From: G965262015 sp965262015
GTDB lineage: Bacteria; Spirochaetota; Leptospiria; Turneriellales; CBDBES01
Reading direction: 5' to 3'
DNA: 64,000 bases
Assembly: GCA_965262015.1 (NCBI GenBank)
Contig: OZ253494.1
Span: 930,001-994,000, forward strand
Shown: positions 18,181 to 26,587 of the stretch, piece by piece
How positions within the stretch are numbered: the stretch's first letter is position 1
Layout: each line of letters begins with the position of its first letter
Notes under the pieces: model-generated
Database searches by the model: none
What the model was told of the DNA's origin: nothing
What the model saw: only the letters and a program-made list of their open reading frames with translations
Made by a program: the position numbers and the translations under genes

Positions 18181-18891
18181 ATGTCTGCTACAATAGACGA
18201 AGTTCTCTACCTGGGTTCTACATTCGGGTTATGTTGCCTTATGTCTTCTGATAATATTAAATACGTTTTAGATCTTACGAAAGAAAAAAAGTTTGAGGTA
18301 ATTTGTGCTGGCTTTGATCTAGTGGATGCCATCTTTAAAATTGATGTCCCCACAGAATTTTCTGATAGAAAGATCGCTGTCCAAGCAATACAACTACTTG
18401 GTGGAGGTTACATAAAGTATGGCTATGATCTGTCACGTGCCGCACGAGAAGAGGCTGCTCGGAATGCAAACGTAGAGAGGAGTGGTGATTCCCCGCCGGT
18501 AGTAGATGTTACTGCCGGAGTAGTAAAAGCTAATCCTGATAGTCCCAGCCCCATTGCTTCTTTGGTGGGTGGTGCTGTGGCAGATGAAAACGTTACTGTG
18601 ACAGATGAAGACGTTACTGTGGCAGATGAAAACGTTACTGTGACAGATGAAAACGTTACTGTGGCAGATGAAAACGTTACTGTGACAGATGAAAACATTA
18701 CTGTGACAGATGAAGACGTTACTGTGGCAGATGAAAACGTTACTGTGACAGATGAAAACGTTACTGTGGCAGATGAAGACGTTACTGTGACAGATGAAAA
18801 CGTTACTGTGGCAGATGAAAACGTTACTGAAAATAATATAGTGGGTGAAAATGAAAGTGTTGCTGACGAGAGCGGTACTCTAGTTTCCTAA
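18181..18891 (+). CDS. Unknown protein with twelve acidic 7-residue repeats
   Basis: I do not recognise the family. The first ~100 residues (MSATIDEVLYLGSTFGLCC onward) look like a small globular domain; then comes a linker rich in Ala, Pro and Ser; then twelve perfect-length heptads of the type (A/T)DE(N/D)VTV; then a short acidic tail. No signal peptide is evident. The repeats would give a regular, strongly negative, Thr-rich surface. The frame can be extended to a TTG at 18151, but the ATG at 18181 fits the promoter better. It is transcribed away from the rhodanese operon and just ahead of the CcmB-like gene. Confidence 0.65.
   Translation: MSATIDEVLYLGSTFGLCCLMSSDNIKYVLDLTKEKKFEVICAGFDLVDAIFKIDVPTEFSDRKIAVQAIQLLGGGYIKYGYDLSRAAREEAARNANVERSGDSPPVVDVTAGVVKANPDSPSPIASLVGGAVADENVTVTDEDVTVADENVTVTDENVTVADENVTVTDENITVTDEDVTVADENVTVTDENVTVADEDVTVTDENVTVADENVTENNIVGENESVADESGTLVS
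18577..18828 (+). repeat. Tandem 21-bp repeat, 12 units
   Basis: Twelve contiguous 21-base units with consensus GTGGCAGATGAAAACGTTAC plus T. Alternate units mostly switch GCA to ACA, and some change AAC to GAC. The unit length is a multiple of three, so copy-number change keeps the frame. Units 6 and 7 break the alternation (two T-type units in a row), and one unit has ATT for GTT, which suggests unequal exchange. Confidence 0.95.
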
Positions 18892-18935
18892 ACCTATATT
18901 CTTACAGCACCTATTTTATTTTCTGTGTTTTAATC

Positions 18936-19613
18936 ATTCTTGCAAAGGTTTACATCGTTCTTAAGAAAGAACTACATTTATTTTTTCTGGGTAGGGTTAT
19001 TTTTGTTTTTGCTGGGATTTTCACCCTTGCTTTTCTAACATTATCTAAGTTTATCATTGGACATGTATCTTATGAAATTTCGTATTCTATTGTATTTTTA
19101 TGGTTGAATCATTTTATTTTAGTTGTTTTTATTGCATGTAGTATACAGGCCTGGGAAGTTGATAATTCAGCCTTTAGATTATTACACCTTGCAGAGATTC
19201 CAGGTAGTAGCATCTTTCTGGCAAAATCTAGTGCCATGTTGATTATCTTATGTGGTTTATGGCTCTTTGAAATATTTATATGGGTTTTATACTTTGAACA
19301 AAATATTCTTCTTGATCTTAGTCAACATGTAAATTATATCCAGTTACTTGTGCTGAGTGGTTTTTTTGTATCTGCAATAACCGCTTGCTCATCCAGTATT
19401 TTAAGCTTAATGACATCTTTTACTCAACATTCCATTTTAATATTATTTGTACTTTATTTTCCTGTTGTGCTACCCGTTTATATAGTGGCCGCCAGGATTA
19501 TGAACCAGATCCATGCGATTGATCACAGTAATGAATGGTCTCTAATTTATGCCAGCTTTTTTATTTCTCTTGGCCTTGGTCTGTTTACCTATGAGTTACT
19601 TTTAGAGGATTGA
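18936..19613 (+). CDS. CcmB-like heme-exporter permease lacking a normal start codon
   Basis: The frame matches CcmB (heme exporter subunit B) in length and layout: an N-terminal VLKKELHLFF segment, about six hydrophobic helices, LLHLAEIPGSSIFLAKSSAM corresponding to the conserved LLLSPLP...LAK region, and FPVVLPVYIVAA corresponding to the LPL-x-IP motif. CcmB is the membrane subunit of the cytochrome c maturation ABC transporter CcmAB. The only ATG/GTG/TTG in frame is the TTG at 19104, which would remove the first helices. Homology points to a start near 18936 (ATT) or 18933 (ATC). It may use a rare start or be a pseudogene. No other ccm gene is here. It overlaps the convergent gene by 25 bases. 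Confidence 0.55.
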   Translation: MLAKVYIVLKKELHLFFLGRVIFVFAGIFTLAFLTLSKFIIGHVSYEISYSIVFLWLNHFILVVFIACSIQAWEVDNSAFRLLHLAEIPGSSIFLAKSSAMLIILCGLWLFEIFIWVLYFEQNILLDLSQHVNYIQLLVLSGFFVSAITACSSSILSLMTSFTQHSILILFVLYFPVVLPVYIVAARIMNQIHAIDHSNEWSLIYASFFISLGLGLFTYELLLED

Positions 19614-22600
19614 AAGTTACCACCTGGTTGATTGAGGACGTTATCTAGAGAAACTCCCTGAAAGCTAAAATAAAATCTTCCAATATACTTTTCAGAGAGT
19701 TGTGCCTGCTGAAAACTATAAGCGTAGCCTATTGATAATCTAAGTGGTATCGCTGAAATAGCAAGAAAGCGTCCATGTAATTCTGTACCAATACTAGTCT
19801 TGCCCATTCCAAATTCTGATATTGTATCCCATAGATTGCCATAGTCAAAAAAAGCAGAAAGATATATATCAGTTATAATAATAGGAAAAAAATCATATAA
19901 GCCAAAGGATTTCCACTCTAATAGTGGCAAAAAATATTCTATTGAGGCTAACATCATTCGTGATGCTGAATAGTGTGATGTATAACCTCGTACAGGTATA
20001 CTTTGAAATTGTGCCACTTGTCGACCCTGATGTAAATAGATGCCAAAATTAGCCCCTAATTCTATAACATGATTTCTAAAAAAGAAATTAATATATTCTT
20101 TGTATTGTGTTTGGTACCAGTGTGAAAAGTATTGTAGCTCCGGAAATTTACCTAGTATACCTCCAGCAAGTAGAAAACTACGTCCTCTCTTACGAACAAG
20201 AGTATATGGATATGTATTATTAAACTGGTAAAATAACTGGATGTTACTTAAGCTCTGCACTAGTTTATTAAAGGTGTTTATATTTTTTGAATTTGCTAAA
20301 TCTAGCGTAGAGATATTATCATTTCTACGATACACTGATCTACGAGTGTATCCGACACGCCATATAATATTTTGTTTGATTTTATACTGTATGAAAGGTA
20401 AGATAATATCTACATAGGCACTTTGCCGAAACGCAAGTATGGTATTTCGATAAGTTTGGCTTAGCCATATATCATTATTTGTATAGGTAACTTTTATATC
20501 AGGCCATAGACCAAAGTATGTATAGCTTGCTAATACGCCAAAACGTTTTTGAGTAACAAAATGATCAAATAAAACCTGGTATCCATGTTTTCTAATTACA
20601 TCAGTCGAGTGTGTGATTATGAGTGTATAATAGAAACCATTAAGATTAGTATAAAATATTGATTTAGGTCCCCAATAGGTGGGTTTCAATGTAGACAGTG
20701 CATTGTAAGAAGAAGCACTTTTTGTGTTAGGAGGCTTGTATGGCATTTGTTGGTCTAGCACTAGAACCGTAAATGGTTTGCTACTTACCTTACTAACTTT
20801 ACTAGATGAAAAATATTTCTTGGGATACGGCATCAATGCAATATTAAAACCATTTTTTTCATAGGATGCAAACACCAATAGATCCGCCTTATAATTTATA
20901 TCAGGATACAAAGCTCCGCCAATAAGATTAGTTATTTGATGTATGTACCTTGTTTTTAAATTTAGCTCATAAATATTATATACACCATTTTGATCCGAAG
21001 TAAATAAGATTCTTTGTTTAGTAGGATGCCATGTGGGTTGTAGATTATTATGTCTATTCTCTATCAGTTTTATGACCTTTTTTGTTGCTAAATTCAGTAG
21101 TCCTATACCAGTATTACCTTTGTCTTTGTAGGAAAAAACAATGGTATCACCCTTTGGTGCCCATCTCACATCTTGTAAGTAGACATCTGTATCTTGGATT
21201 AAGATTTTTTTAGACTGTGTAAGCGGATCACCTAACAACATGCTATATTGATCATGTTTTATTTGAATCCACACTAATTTTTTTTTCGTATTGGAAAAAT
21301 CTACAGCCAAGATCCGTTGACCATGTGAGATTTGTTTTCCTACATCTCGCCATGGCCAACTAAAATTAAATTTCTTATTTATTTGATGCTTAGATAAATA
21401 AAATATGTCACGGTACAAAGAAAAATTTTTATGATACTCCAAATCTGTAAAATATATTGCCTCATTCTCTGTCACAGAAAGGCTCGAGGGAAAATTTAGA
21501 TCTGCTATCTTTTGCTTACGCTTGATTAACTTCGTAGGGATTTTATTATGCACTTTCATTTTTGAAAGAATTTTAATGTAATGATCGTTTATAGATAGTT
21601 TAACTAGTCTAGACCAATCTGTGCTATCATTTTCCACATAATATAAGTTATTTGTATTTGGAGAAAAACGTGGCAAGCCTGTGCGTGAAGATGAAGAGCT
21701 AAGTATGGTATGTATGGATAACCCTTTACTCTTGATCGATTGGATAAATTTTCTTTCTGATTTTTGTAACGCTTTTTGCCATTCTCTCCATAGTGAAGTA
21801 AGGCTAACACCCCAGGTATTCTTTATGTTTTTTGTTGTTTGGAATGGCCATACGTTATTTGCCTGCTCCAAAATAACCTTTGTGAAAGAAGCATGACCAT
21901 ATTTATTTTCTAAAAATTGTATGAAGCGGCCCCCATACAGATATCCATAACTATGTCTAGGCCACTGCCATCCAGTAAAGTAAGTAAGTTCTGTTAAAGA
22001 GGGCAGTGTTTTGTGGTATACATCCGACCGAATAATCATGTCTACGTAAGGGTTGTAATTTCTGCCTCGTTTTTCAGTGGATTCTATGTGTACTGCTATC
22101 CCCTCTAATATCCAGATAGGATTAGCTAGATTCATAAATCCTCCAAATGGATACCTACCAAATATAGTACGTATAACTTTAGAAAATCCCGTTGCTGAAT
22201 CTAGATTAAGTATGTGAGTATATTCATGTATAAAAAGAATTTTTAACCAGTTTTTATAATAAGCAAGAGTGGAAGCCAGTTCAGGCCTTACCACAAACAT
22301 ATATATATGATTATAGGGTACTGGTAATGCCATGCCATTAGATATGTCAGTATTATCAGTTATAACAACATGAACCTTTTTTTGGGGTAGCCAAGCAAGA
22401 CGTAGCGATAAAGACTTATGGTATTTTTCTGCTATATCTTTGAGTTGGTACACCCTTGTTTCTATACCTTCATGATAATGAAATATAAAGTTTGTTGATT
22501 CTAATGAATACCATTTAAGTTGAGGGCTAAACTTAATCGCATGCAGAGAACAGACAGCACATAGCCACCCAATAATGAAAAATCTCCACATATTTTTTTG

Positions 22601-22648
22601 TCTAACTGACAGGCTATATATAGTGGCCCAATAAAAATTAATCTTCAT
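19589..22648 (-). CDS. Secreted metalloprotease with TolB-type propeller and outer-membrane barrel
   Basis: The 1019-residue protein begins with a signal peptide (MWRFFIIGWLCAVCSLHA after a possible upstream start). A gluzincin-like peptidase domain shows HEYTH (141-145) and, 36 residues on, WILEGIAVHIE with Glu182 as a likely third zinc ligand. The middle (about 320-620) has TolB/WD40-like propeller blades (GLPRFSPNTNNLYYVE, RWAPKGDTIVFSY, PTWHPTKQRILFTSD). The C-terminal ~350 residues are strand-rich and end GRFYFSFQGVSLDNV, in the style of a surface-antigen barrel. This suggests a peptidase held at the outer membrane. Of two in-frame ATGs I keep 22648, which has AGGT before it. Confidence 0.75.
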   Translation of the reverse strand: MKINFYWATIYSLSVRQKNMWRFFIIGWLCAVCSLHAIKFSPQLKWYSLESTNFIFHYHEGIETRVYQLKDIAEKYHKSLSLRLAWLPQKKVHVVITDNTDISNGMALPVPYNHIYMFVVRPELASTLAYYKNWLKILFIHEYTHILNLDSATGFSKVIRTIFGRYPFGGFMNLANPIWILEGIAVHIESTEKRGRNYNPYVDMIIRSDVYHKTLPSLTELTYFTGWQWPRHSYGYLYGGRFIQFLENKYGHASFTKVILEQANNVWPFQTTKNIKNTWGVSLTSLWREWQKALQKSERKFIQSIKSKGLSIHTILSSSSSRTGLPRFSPNTNNLYYVENDSTDWSRLVKLSINDHYIKILSKMKVHNKIPTKLIKRKQKIADLNFPSSLSVTENEAIYFTDLEYHKNFSLYRDIFYLSKHQINKKFNFSWPWRDVGKQISHGQRILAVDFSNTKKKLVWIQIKHDQYSMLLGDPLTQSKKILIQDTDVYLQDVRWAPKGDTIVFSYKDKGNTGIGLLNLATKKVIKLIENRHNNLQPTWHPTKQRILFTSDQNGVYNIYELNLKTRYIHQITNLIGGALYPDINYKADLLVFASYEKNGFNIALMPYPKKYFSSSKVSKVSSKPFTVLVLDQQMPYKPPNTKSASSYNALSTLKPTYWGPKSIFYTNLNGFYYTLIITHSTDVIRKHGYQVLFDHFVTQKRFGVLASYTYFGLWPDIKVTYTNNDIWLSQTYRNTILAFRQSAYVDIILPFIQYKIKQNIIWRVGYTRRSVYRRNDNISTLDLANSKNINTFNKLVQSLSNIQLFYQFNNTYPYTLVRKRGRSFLLAGGILGKFPELQYFSHWYQTQYKEYINFFFRNHVIELGANFGIYLHQGRQVAQFQSIPVRGYTSHYSASRMMLASIEYFLPLLEWKSFGLYDFFPIIITDIYLSAFFDYGNLWDTISEFGMGKTSIGTELHGRFLAISAIPLRLSIGYAYSFQQAQLSEKYIGRFYFSFQGVSLDNVLNQPGGNFQSSKSNS

Positions 22649-22706
22649 TACTGTACCTATTAAGTTGATACTATCTCGTCAAAAGATAAACTTGTTTTAT
22701 ACTGTA

Positions 22707-23430
22707 GAGTCAGTACCATTTCTGGACAGAATAGACTTGGTTAGTAGTTCCCCTTTGTAAAATAGCCTACACATGTTATTGATCATAATACAAGATCTAA
22801 ATATATTTTTTGTTTTAATGTCTGATAATCTGTTTTTCTATTAAAATATCTTTTTAGTTGTTTGATAGCATTCTCAACCTGTCCTTTTTGCCGTGGTGAT
22901 TAGATCGCATGCATATATATAAGCCTCTAAAATTTTATGTTTTCTGTTCCTCTGTCAAATTATTGTCTCTATATTTCCCACTCGAGAAAATAGATATTTC
23001 GAGGAACCTAATAATATTTCTGCTTGCAGATTAGGTATAAGCATTGCCATAATTTTTCTACAGCTAATATATCTATTTTTTATGTACACGATGTCTATTG
23101 CCCATACCTCCCCCCCCCCCCAAAGTCTTTTTCATACTATTTTTCATGCTGTGAATAGATCTAAAATAGGTATTTAGGGCTCTGTATTGGCTAATATGGC
23201 CTTAATATATGCCATTGATTGATTCCGTTTTTATCTTATAAAAGACAGCAGACTTTAATATATTTATTGTTTGAGTTATTTCTCTATAACTCATCTTTTC
23301 TGATAAATACTTCTGTATAAGTATCTGATGTTTGTAGTGAATTTTCATTGGTCGGTCTCCTTACTTTCAATCTTTTTAAGAAGAACGGCTTATGAATACC
23401 TTAAACTGTCCATAACCGGAATTGACTTTC
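22707..23430 (-). mobile_element. Degenerate IS30-type insertion sequence (relic B)
   Basis: Homologous to relic A at 8.94-9.92 kb: same left end (GAGTCAGTACCATT then TCTGGACAG) and right end (CTGTCCA at 23406-23412), but about 260 bases shorter because of internal deletions. No open transposase fragment of useful size remains. It contains a run of 12 C (23110-23121) where relic A has only CTCC. Confidence 0.65.
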
Positions 23431-23463
23431 CAATGAGTTCTACAACCACAGCAGAAAAAATTA

Positions 23464-23469
23464 TTGACA
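23464..23469 (+). promoter_or_regulatory. Perfect -35 hexamer of the small membrane protein gene
   Basis: TTGACA, followed at normal spacing by a weak -10 (GATACG or ATACGC around 23486-23492). It lies 74 bases before the ATG at 23543, and the palindrome at 23494 begins where transcription would start. Confidence 0.45.
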
Positions 23470-23493
23470 AAAAATATGCTACAGTGATACGCT

Positions 23494-23524
23494 ATTTTTA
23501 TAGATTCATTGAATCTATAAAAAT
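23494..23524 (+). promoter_or_regulatory. 15-bp-arm palindrome at the promoter (operator or 5' UTR hairpin)
   Basis: ATTTTTATAGATTCA, one T, then its exact reverse complement. The site lies between the TTGACA promoter and the AAGGAGG ribosome-binding site of the 74-residue ORF. Position and symmetry fit a repressor operator; as RNA it would form a strong hairpin just before the ribosome-binding site. Confidence 0.55.
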
Positions 23525-23542
23525 GTAAGGAGGAGCAAAGAA

Positions 23543-23767
23543 ATGGGAAATAAAAAAATGGATACCAACGCAATACTAACCATTATGGGAATGGCCTTTG
23601 GGATAACAATGGCATTTATAGCTGGTTCGTTAGTGTTTACGGGATATATGTTTACTTATCTCAAACGTGATATAGACAAGTTGGATACTAAACTTGATAG
23701 ACTATCCGATCTAATAATCACAGACCAATCAAGACAAATAGTAAATCCAATATTAAAAAATAACTAA
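23543..23767 (+). CDS. Small single-span membrane protein with C-terminal coiled coil
   Basis: The 74-residue protein has a short polar start, one hydrophobic segment (IMGMAFGITMAFIAGSLVF, about residues 14-32), then a charged heptad stretch (LKRDIDKLDTKLDRLSDLI) that looks like a short coiled coil. I do not recognise the family; holin-like or regulator-like small proteins share this shape. A near-perfect AAGGAGG site precedes the ATG at good distance. It lies between an IS relic and dprA and has its own promoter with a large palindrome, so it appears to be a separately controlled gene. Confidence 0.7.
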   Translation: MGNKKMDTNAILTIMGMAFGITMAFIAGSLVFTGYMFTYLKRDIDKLDTKLDRLSDLIITDQSRQIVNPILKNN

Positions 23768-23950
23768 CATAACCAAACACAACACTCTAGAATACGGTAC
23801 ACCATAAAGACACAAAACAATATAAGATTTACCTTGACTATTCATCACTTACTTTAAAGTTAATAATGCGTTAGCATACTTCTTACCATAACTTATTCTC
23901 TATCATCTGCAACTATTTTATTTGACGTTGTCAAATAGGATAAGATATAT

Positions 23951-24922
23951 ATGCATATAGATGGATTTACAAAAAATGACTATGTCTTGGCCTTAAGCCT
24001 AGGTGGAATTACATATGATGATAAAATCAAAGAGAGATTAAAATTTTATTCTCTTGCCGAAACAACGTACACACTACTATATCATAATCTTAATAAATAT
24101 GTAGATAAAGTCCATGAGGTAAAAGAGGTACATGATAAACTGGGTATCTTTTCCATTGATATCTACCATTCATCCTATCCAAAACTACTCAAATATATTT
24201 CTAATCCTCCTTTTGTTTTATTTGGTAAAGGCAATATTTCTCTGTTAGAAAAACCAAGTGTATCGATGGTAGGTACTCGCCAACCAAGTGGCATATCATT
24301 ACGATGTGCTTCATTTGTTACAGAGTATCTGAGCAAATGCAATATCACGATAGTTTCTGGTATGGCTTTAGGCATAGACAGTATATGCCATCGAACAGCC
24401 TATAAAAACAAAGGAGGCACCATAGGTATATTAGCTCATGGCTTAGATTGGGTATATCCTAAGGCAAATTATGATTTATTTGCGTTAGCAAAATCTAAGC
24501 AAACAGATTCTGTATTACTTTTAACTGAATACTGTGCAGGAATTAGACCACAAAGATATACCTTTCCTAAACGGAATCGTATTATATCAGCCCTCTCACA
24601 TGCTACACTATTATTAGAGTGTGGCGTGAAAAGTGGGGCTTTATTAACTGCACAATCCGCCTTACAACAAGGTAGAGATGTATGGGTTTTTGACCATGAA
24701 CTAAGTCAAAATAATGAGGGAGGTAAAAAGCTTTTATATGACGGTGCTATTCCTTTAAGTAACTTTATCCAGATCACACATAAGCATAATAATCAGCAAG
24801 ATAAAAAATTGCTTGATGCGTTAACTAGTCATTCAACCTACTATCTCGGTAATCATATGTGGATTGAATGCCAGATTATTTCTGAACAAACATGGCTAGA
24901 TAGCTTATTTTTTACAGTATAA
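23951..24922 (+). CDS. dprA: DNA-processing protein DprA/Smf
   Basis: The 323-residue product has the DprA Rossmann core: MVGTRQPSG, VSGMALGIDSICHRTAY, GTIGILAHGLDWVYPK, FPKRNRIISALSHATLLLE and SGALLTAQSALQQGRDVW. In family members it binds single-stranded DNA entering by natural transformation and loads RecA. An N-terminal helical segment is present; a C-terminal winged-helix domain is short. No com genes are nearby. It ends 2 bases before the secreted nuclease gene, so the two are likely co-transcribed. Confidence 0.93.
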   Translation: MHIDGFTKNDYVLALSLGGITYDDKIKERLKFYSLAETTYTLLYHNLNKYVDKVHEVKEVHDKLGIFSIDIYHSSYPKLLKYISNPPFVLFGKGNISLLEKPSVSMVGTRQPSGISLRCASFVTEYLSKCNITIVSGMALGIDSICHRTAYKNKGGTIGILAHGLDWVYPKANYDLFALAKSKQTDSVLLLTEYCAGIRPQRYTFPKRNRIISALSHATLLLECGVKSGALLTAQSALQQGRDVWVFDHELSQNNEGGKKLLYDGAIPLSNFIQITHKHNNQQDKKLLDALTSHSTYYLGNHMWIECQIISEQTWLDSLFFTV

Positions 24923-24924
24923 AT

Positions 24925-25560
24925 ATGAACAAATATTTACGATTGGTTTTGTTTGTTATGACTGTGTATGTTATAGAAGCCCAGCCCACTTTGTCTACAA
25001 ATTTACCACAAATAATAAAAGCCGAATATAAACCACAAAATAAAGAGAACCGCTACAAACGTAAAAAATGGAAACATTGGAATGATGCTGACAAAGATTG
25101 CCAGAATACTCGCCACGAAATTTTGATTCGAGATAGCTTGATACCCGTTACTTTTGCATCTAAAAAAAAATGTCGAGTGATTAAAGGAAAATGGCTCTGC
25201 CCCTACGTTGGTAAAATATATTATAATGCCAGAGAAATAGACATTGATCATGTTGTTCCGCTAAAAGAAGCATACCGTTCAGGTGGACATAAATGGAACA
25301 AGGTACAGAAAAAGAAGTTTGCTAATGATATGCATTATACACGCCATTTGCTTGCAGTGAATGCAAAAAGTAACCGTAAAAAACGTGATCACGATCCTGC
25401 TCGTTGGCTACCAAAAAAAAATATTTGTAGCTACATAGATAGCTGGATCCATATCAAAAATACATATCAACTTAGTATAGATAATAGTGAAGAAAAAATT
25501 TTAAAAACCTGGCTCAACCGTTGTAGTAAAATAACAGTCCCTCATGTTCATGATAAATAA
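24925..25560 (+). CDS. Secreted HNH-type nuclease (DUF1524-like)
   Basis: The 211-residue protein has an N-terminal signal peptide (LRLVLFVMTVYVIEA). It then shows the layout of extracellular HNH nucleases: GKWLCPYVGKIYYNAREID, the core DIDHVVPLKEA (Asp108, His109), HLLAVNAKSN (Asn146), KKRDHDPARWLP and a C-terminal helix pair. These proteins cut DNA outside the cytoplasm using a bound metal ion. It follows dprA with 2 bases between stop and start, which hints at a joint role in taking up or digesting external DNA; this is inference. The end overlaps the convergent epimerase gene by 13 bases. Confidence 0.85.
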   Translation: MNKYLRLVLFVMTVYVIEAQPTLSTNLPQIIKAEYKPQNKENRYKRKKWKHWNDADKDCQNTRHEILIRDSLIPVTFASKKKCRVIKGKWLCPYVGKIYYNAREIDIDHVVPLKEAYRSGGHKWNKVQKKKFANDMHYTRHLLAVNAKSNRKKRDHDPARWLPKKNICSYIDSWIHIKNTYQLSIDNSEEKILKTWLNRCSKITVPHVHDK

Positions 25561-26456
25561 ATATTTTGTAGAGCCTGCTTAATATCTGTATATTGAAAGT
25601 GAAACTTAGCATTGATTAGCTTTGTAGGATAGACTCTTTGACTGTTAAGTAAAATTAATGATTTTTCTTGCATCACCAATTTTAAGAAGAACGCAGATAC
25701 AGATAATCTAACTCGATGCTTGAAGATACCCGCATATATATGAGCAAAATTAGAATAAGTCACAGGTGATGTCGTAACAGCATTAATAACACCGTGTAAG
25801 CTCTTATGCTGTAATCCATATAGAATAATACTTACCAGATCATCAATGTGAATCCAACTCAACCATTGTTTACCATTCCCTAAAATACAACCTAACCCTA
25901 TAGAAAAAAATGTTTTCATTTTACTTGAAATACCGCCATCTCGCCCTATAACAAGCCCAATCCGTACAAATATAAAACGTGGTATAACAGACTGTAGGCT
26001 ATTCAAAGATGATTCCCAATCTTGACATAACCTAGCTAAAAAGTCATTACCATATGAAGAGGATTCTGTCAGTAGAGTATCTTTGCCATCGCCATAAATA
26101 CTAATAGCAGAAGAAGCAATGACTAATGCTACCTGGTCACCATATTTCTTCAATGCTTCAGTGATCATATGGTTTGTACCAATCCTTGAAGAACGCATGA
26201 TATTTTTATTTTTAGTAGTCCACCAAGCAGAGTTGATGGGGCTACCTGACAAAGTAATAACAACATGTACATCTTCCCAGATAGATTCTGCATTGATATC
26301 TGACCAAGTCACCAGTTCACAATCAAAATCACATCTAGTTGATGCTTTCTCTATATCACGGGTAACTATAACTAAAGAATAACCTGCTTGTATCAAGCTC
26401 CTGGATAAATGACGGCCAATAAACCCACTACCACCAGTAATCAGTACCTTTTTCAT
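25548..26456 (-). CDS. TIGR01777-family epimerase (YfcH-like SDR)
   Basis: The 302-residue extended SDR protein shows the NAD(P)-binding GGSGFIGRHL, the middle LSGSPINSAWWTTKNKN typical of the TIGR01777 family, RIGLVIGRDGG, SWIHIDDLV and GVINAVTTSPVTYSNFA. The family resembles nucleoside-diphosphate-sugar epimerases but the substrate is unknown; in many bacteria it has been linked to cell-division or envelope phenotypes. It is complete and transcribed against the nuclease gene. Confidence 0.88.
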   Translation of the reverse strand: MKKVLITGGSGFIGRHLSRSLIQAGYSLVIVTRDIEKASTRCDFDCELVTWSDINAESIWEDVHVVITLSGSPINSAWWTTKNKNIMRSSRIGTNHMITEALKKYGDQVALVIASSAISIYGDGKDTLLTESSSYGNDFLARLCQDWESSLNSLQSVIPRFIFVRIGLVIGRDGGISSKMKTFFSIGLGCILGNGKQWLSWIHIDDLVSIILYGLQHKSLHGVINAVTTSPVTYSNFAHIYAGIFKHRVRLSVSAFFLKLVMQEKSLILLNSQRVYPTKLINAKFHFQYTDIKQALQNIYLS

Positions 26457-26587
26457 ATAATAACATTATTTCACTAGTCTATAATATTTTTATCGCCAAT
26501 AAATTCTACTAAAATAATTGTGTTATTGAGTCTATCACATTTTAATCCGATTAAGAAGATAGCATGTTTTACACTATGTAGGGAAAA

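Noticed and set aside
18423..18698. Minus-strand 91-residue ORF over the repeat
   Set aside because: It is the antisense of the 21-bp repeats and only mirrors their lack of stop codons.
18577..18828. CRISPR array
   Set aside because: The repeats are contiguous 21-base units with no spacers and encode heptads in frame; no cas genes are present.
23328..23573. Two overlapping 65-66-residue ORFs across the IS relic edge
   Set aside because: They run through the IS terminus and the palindrome and have no protein-like features.
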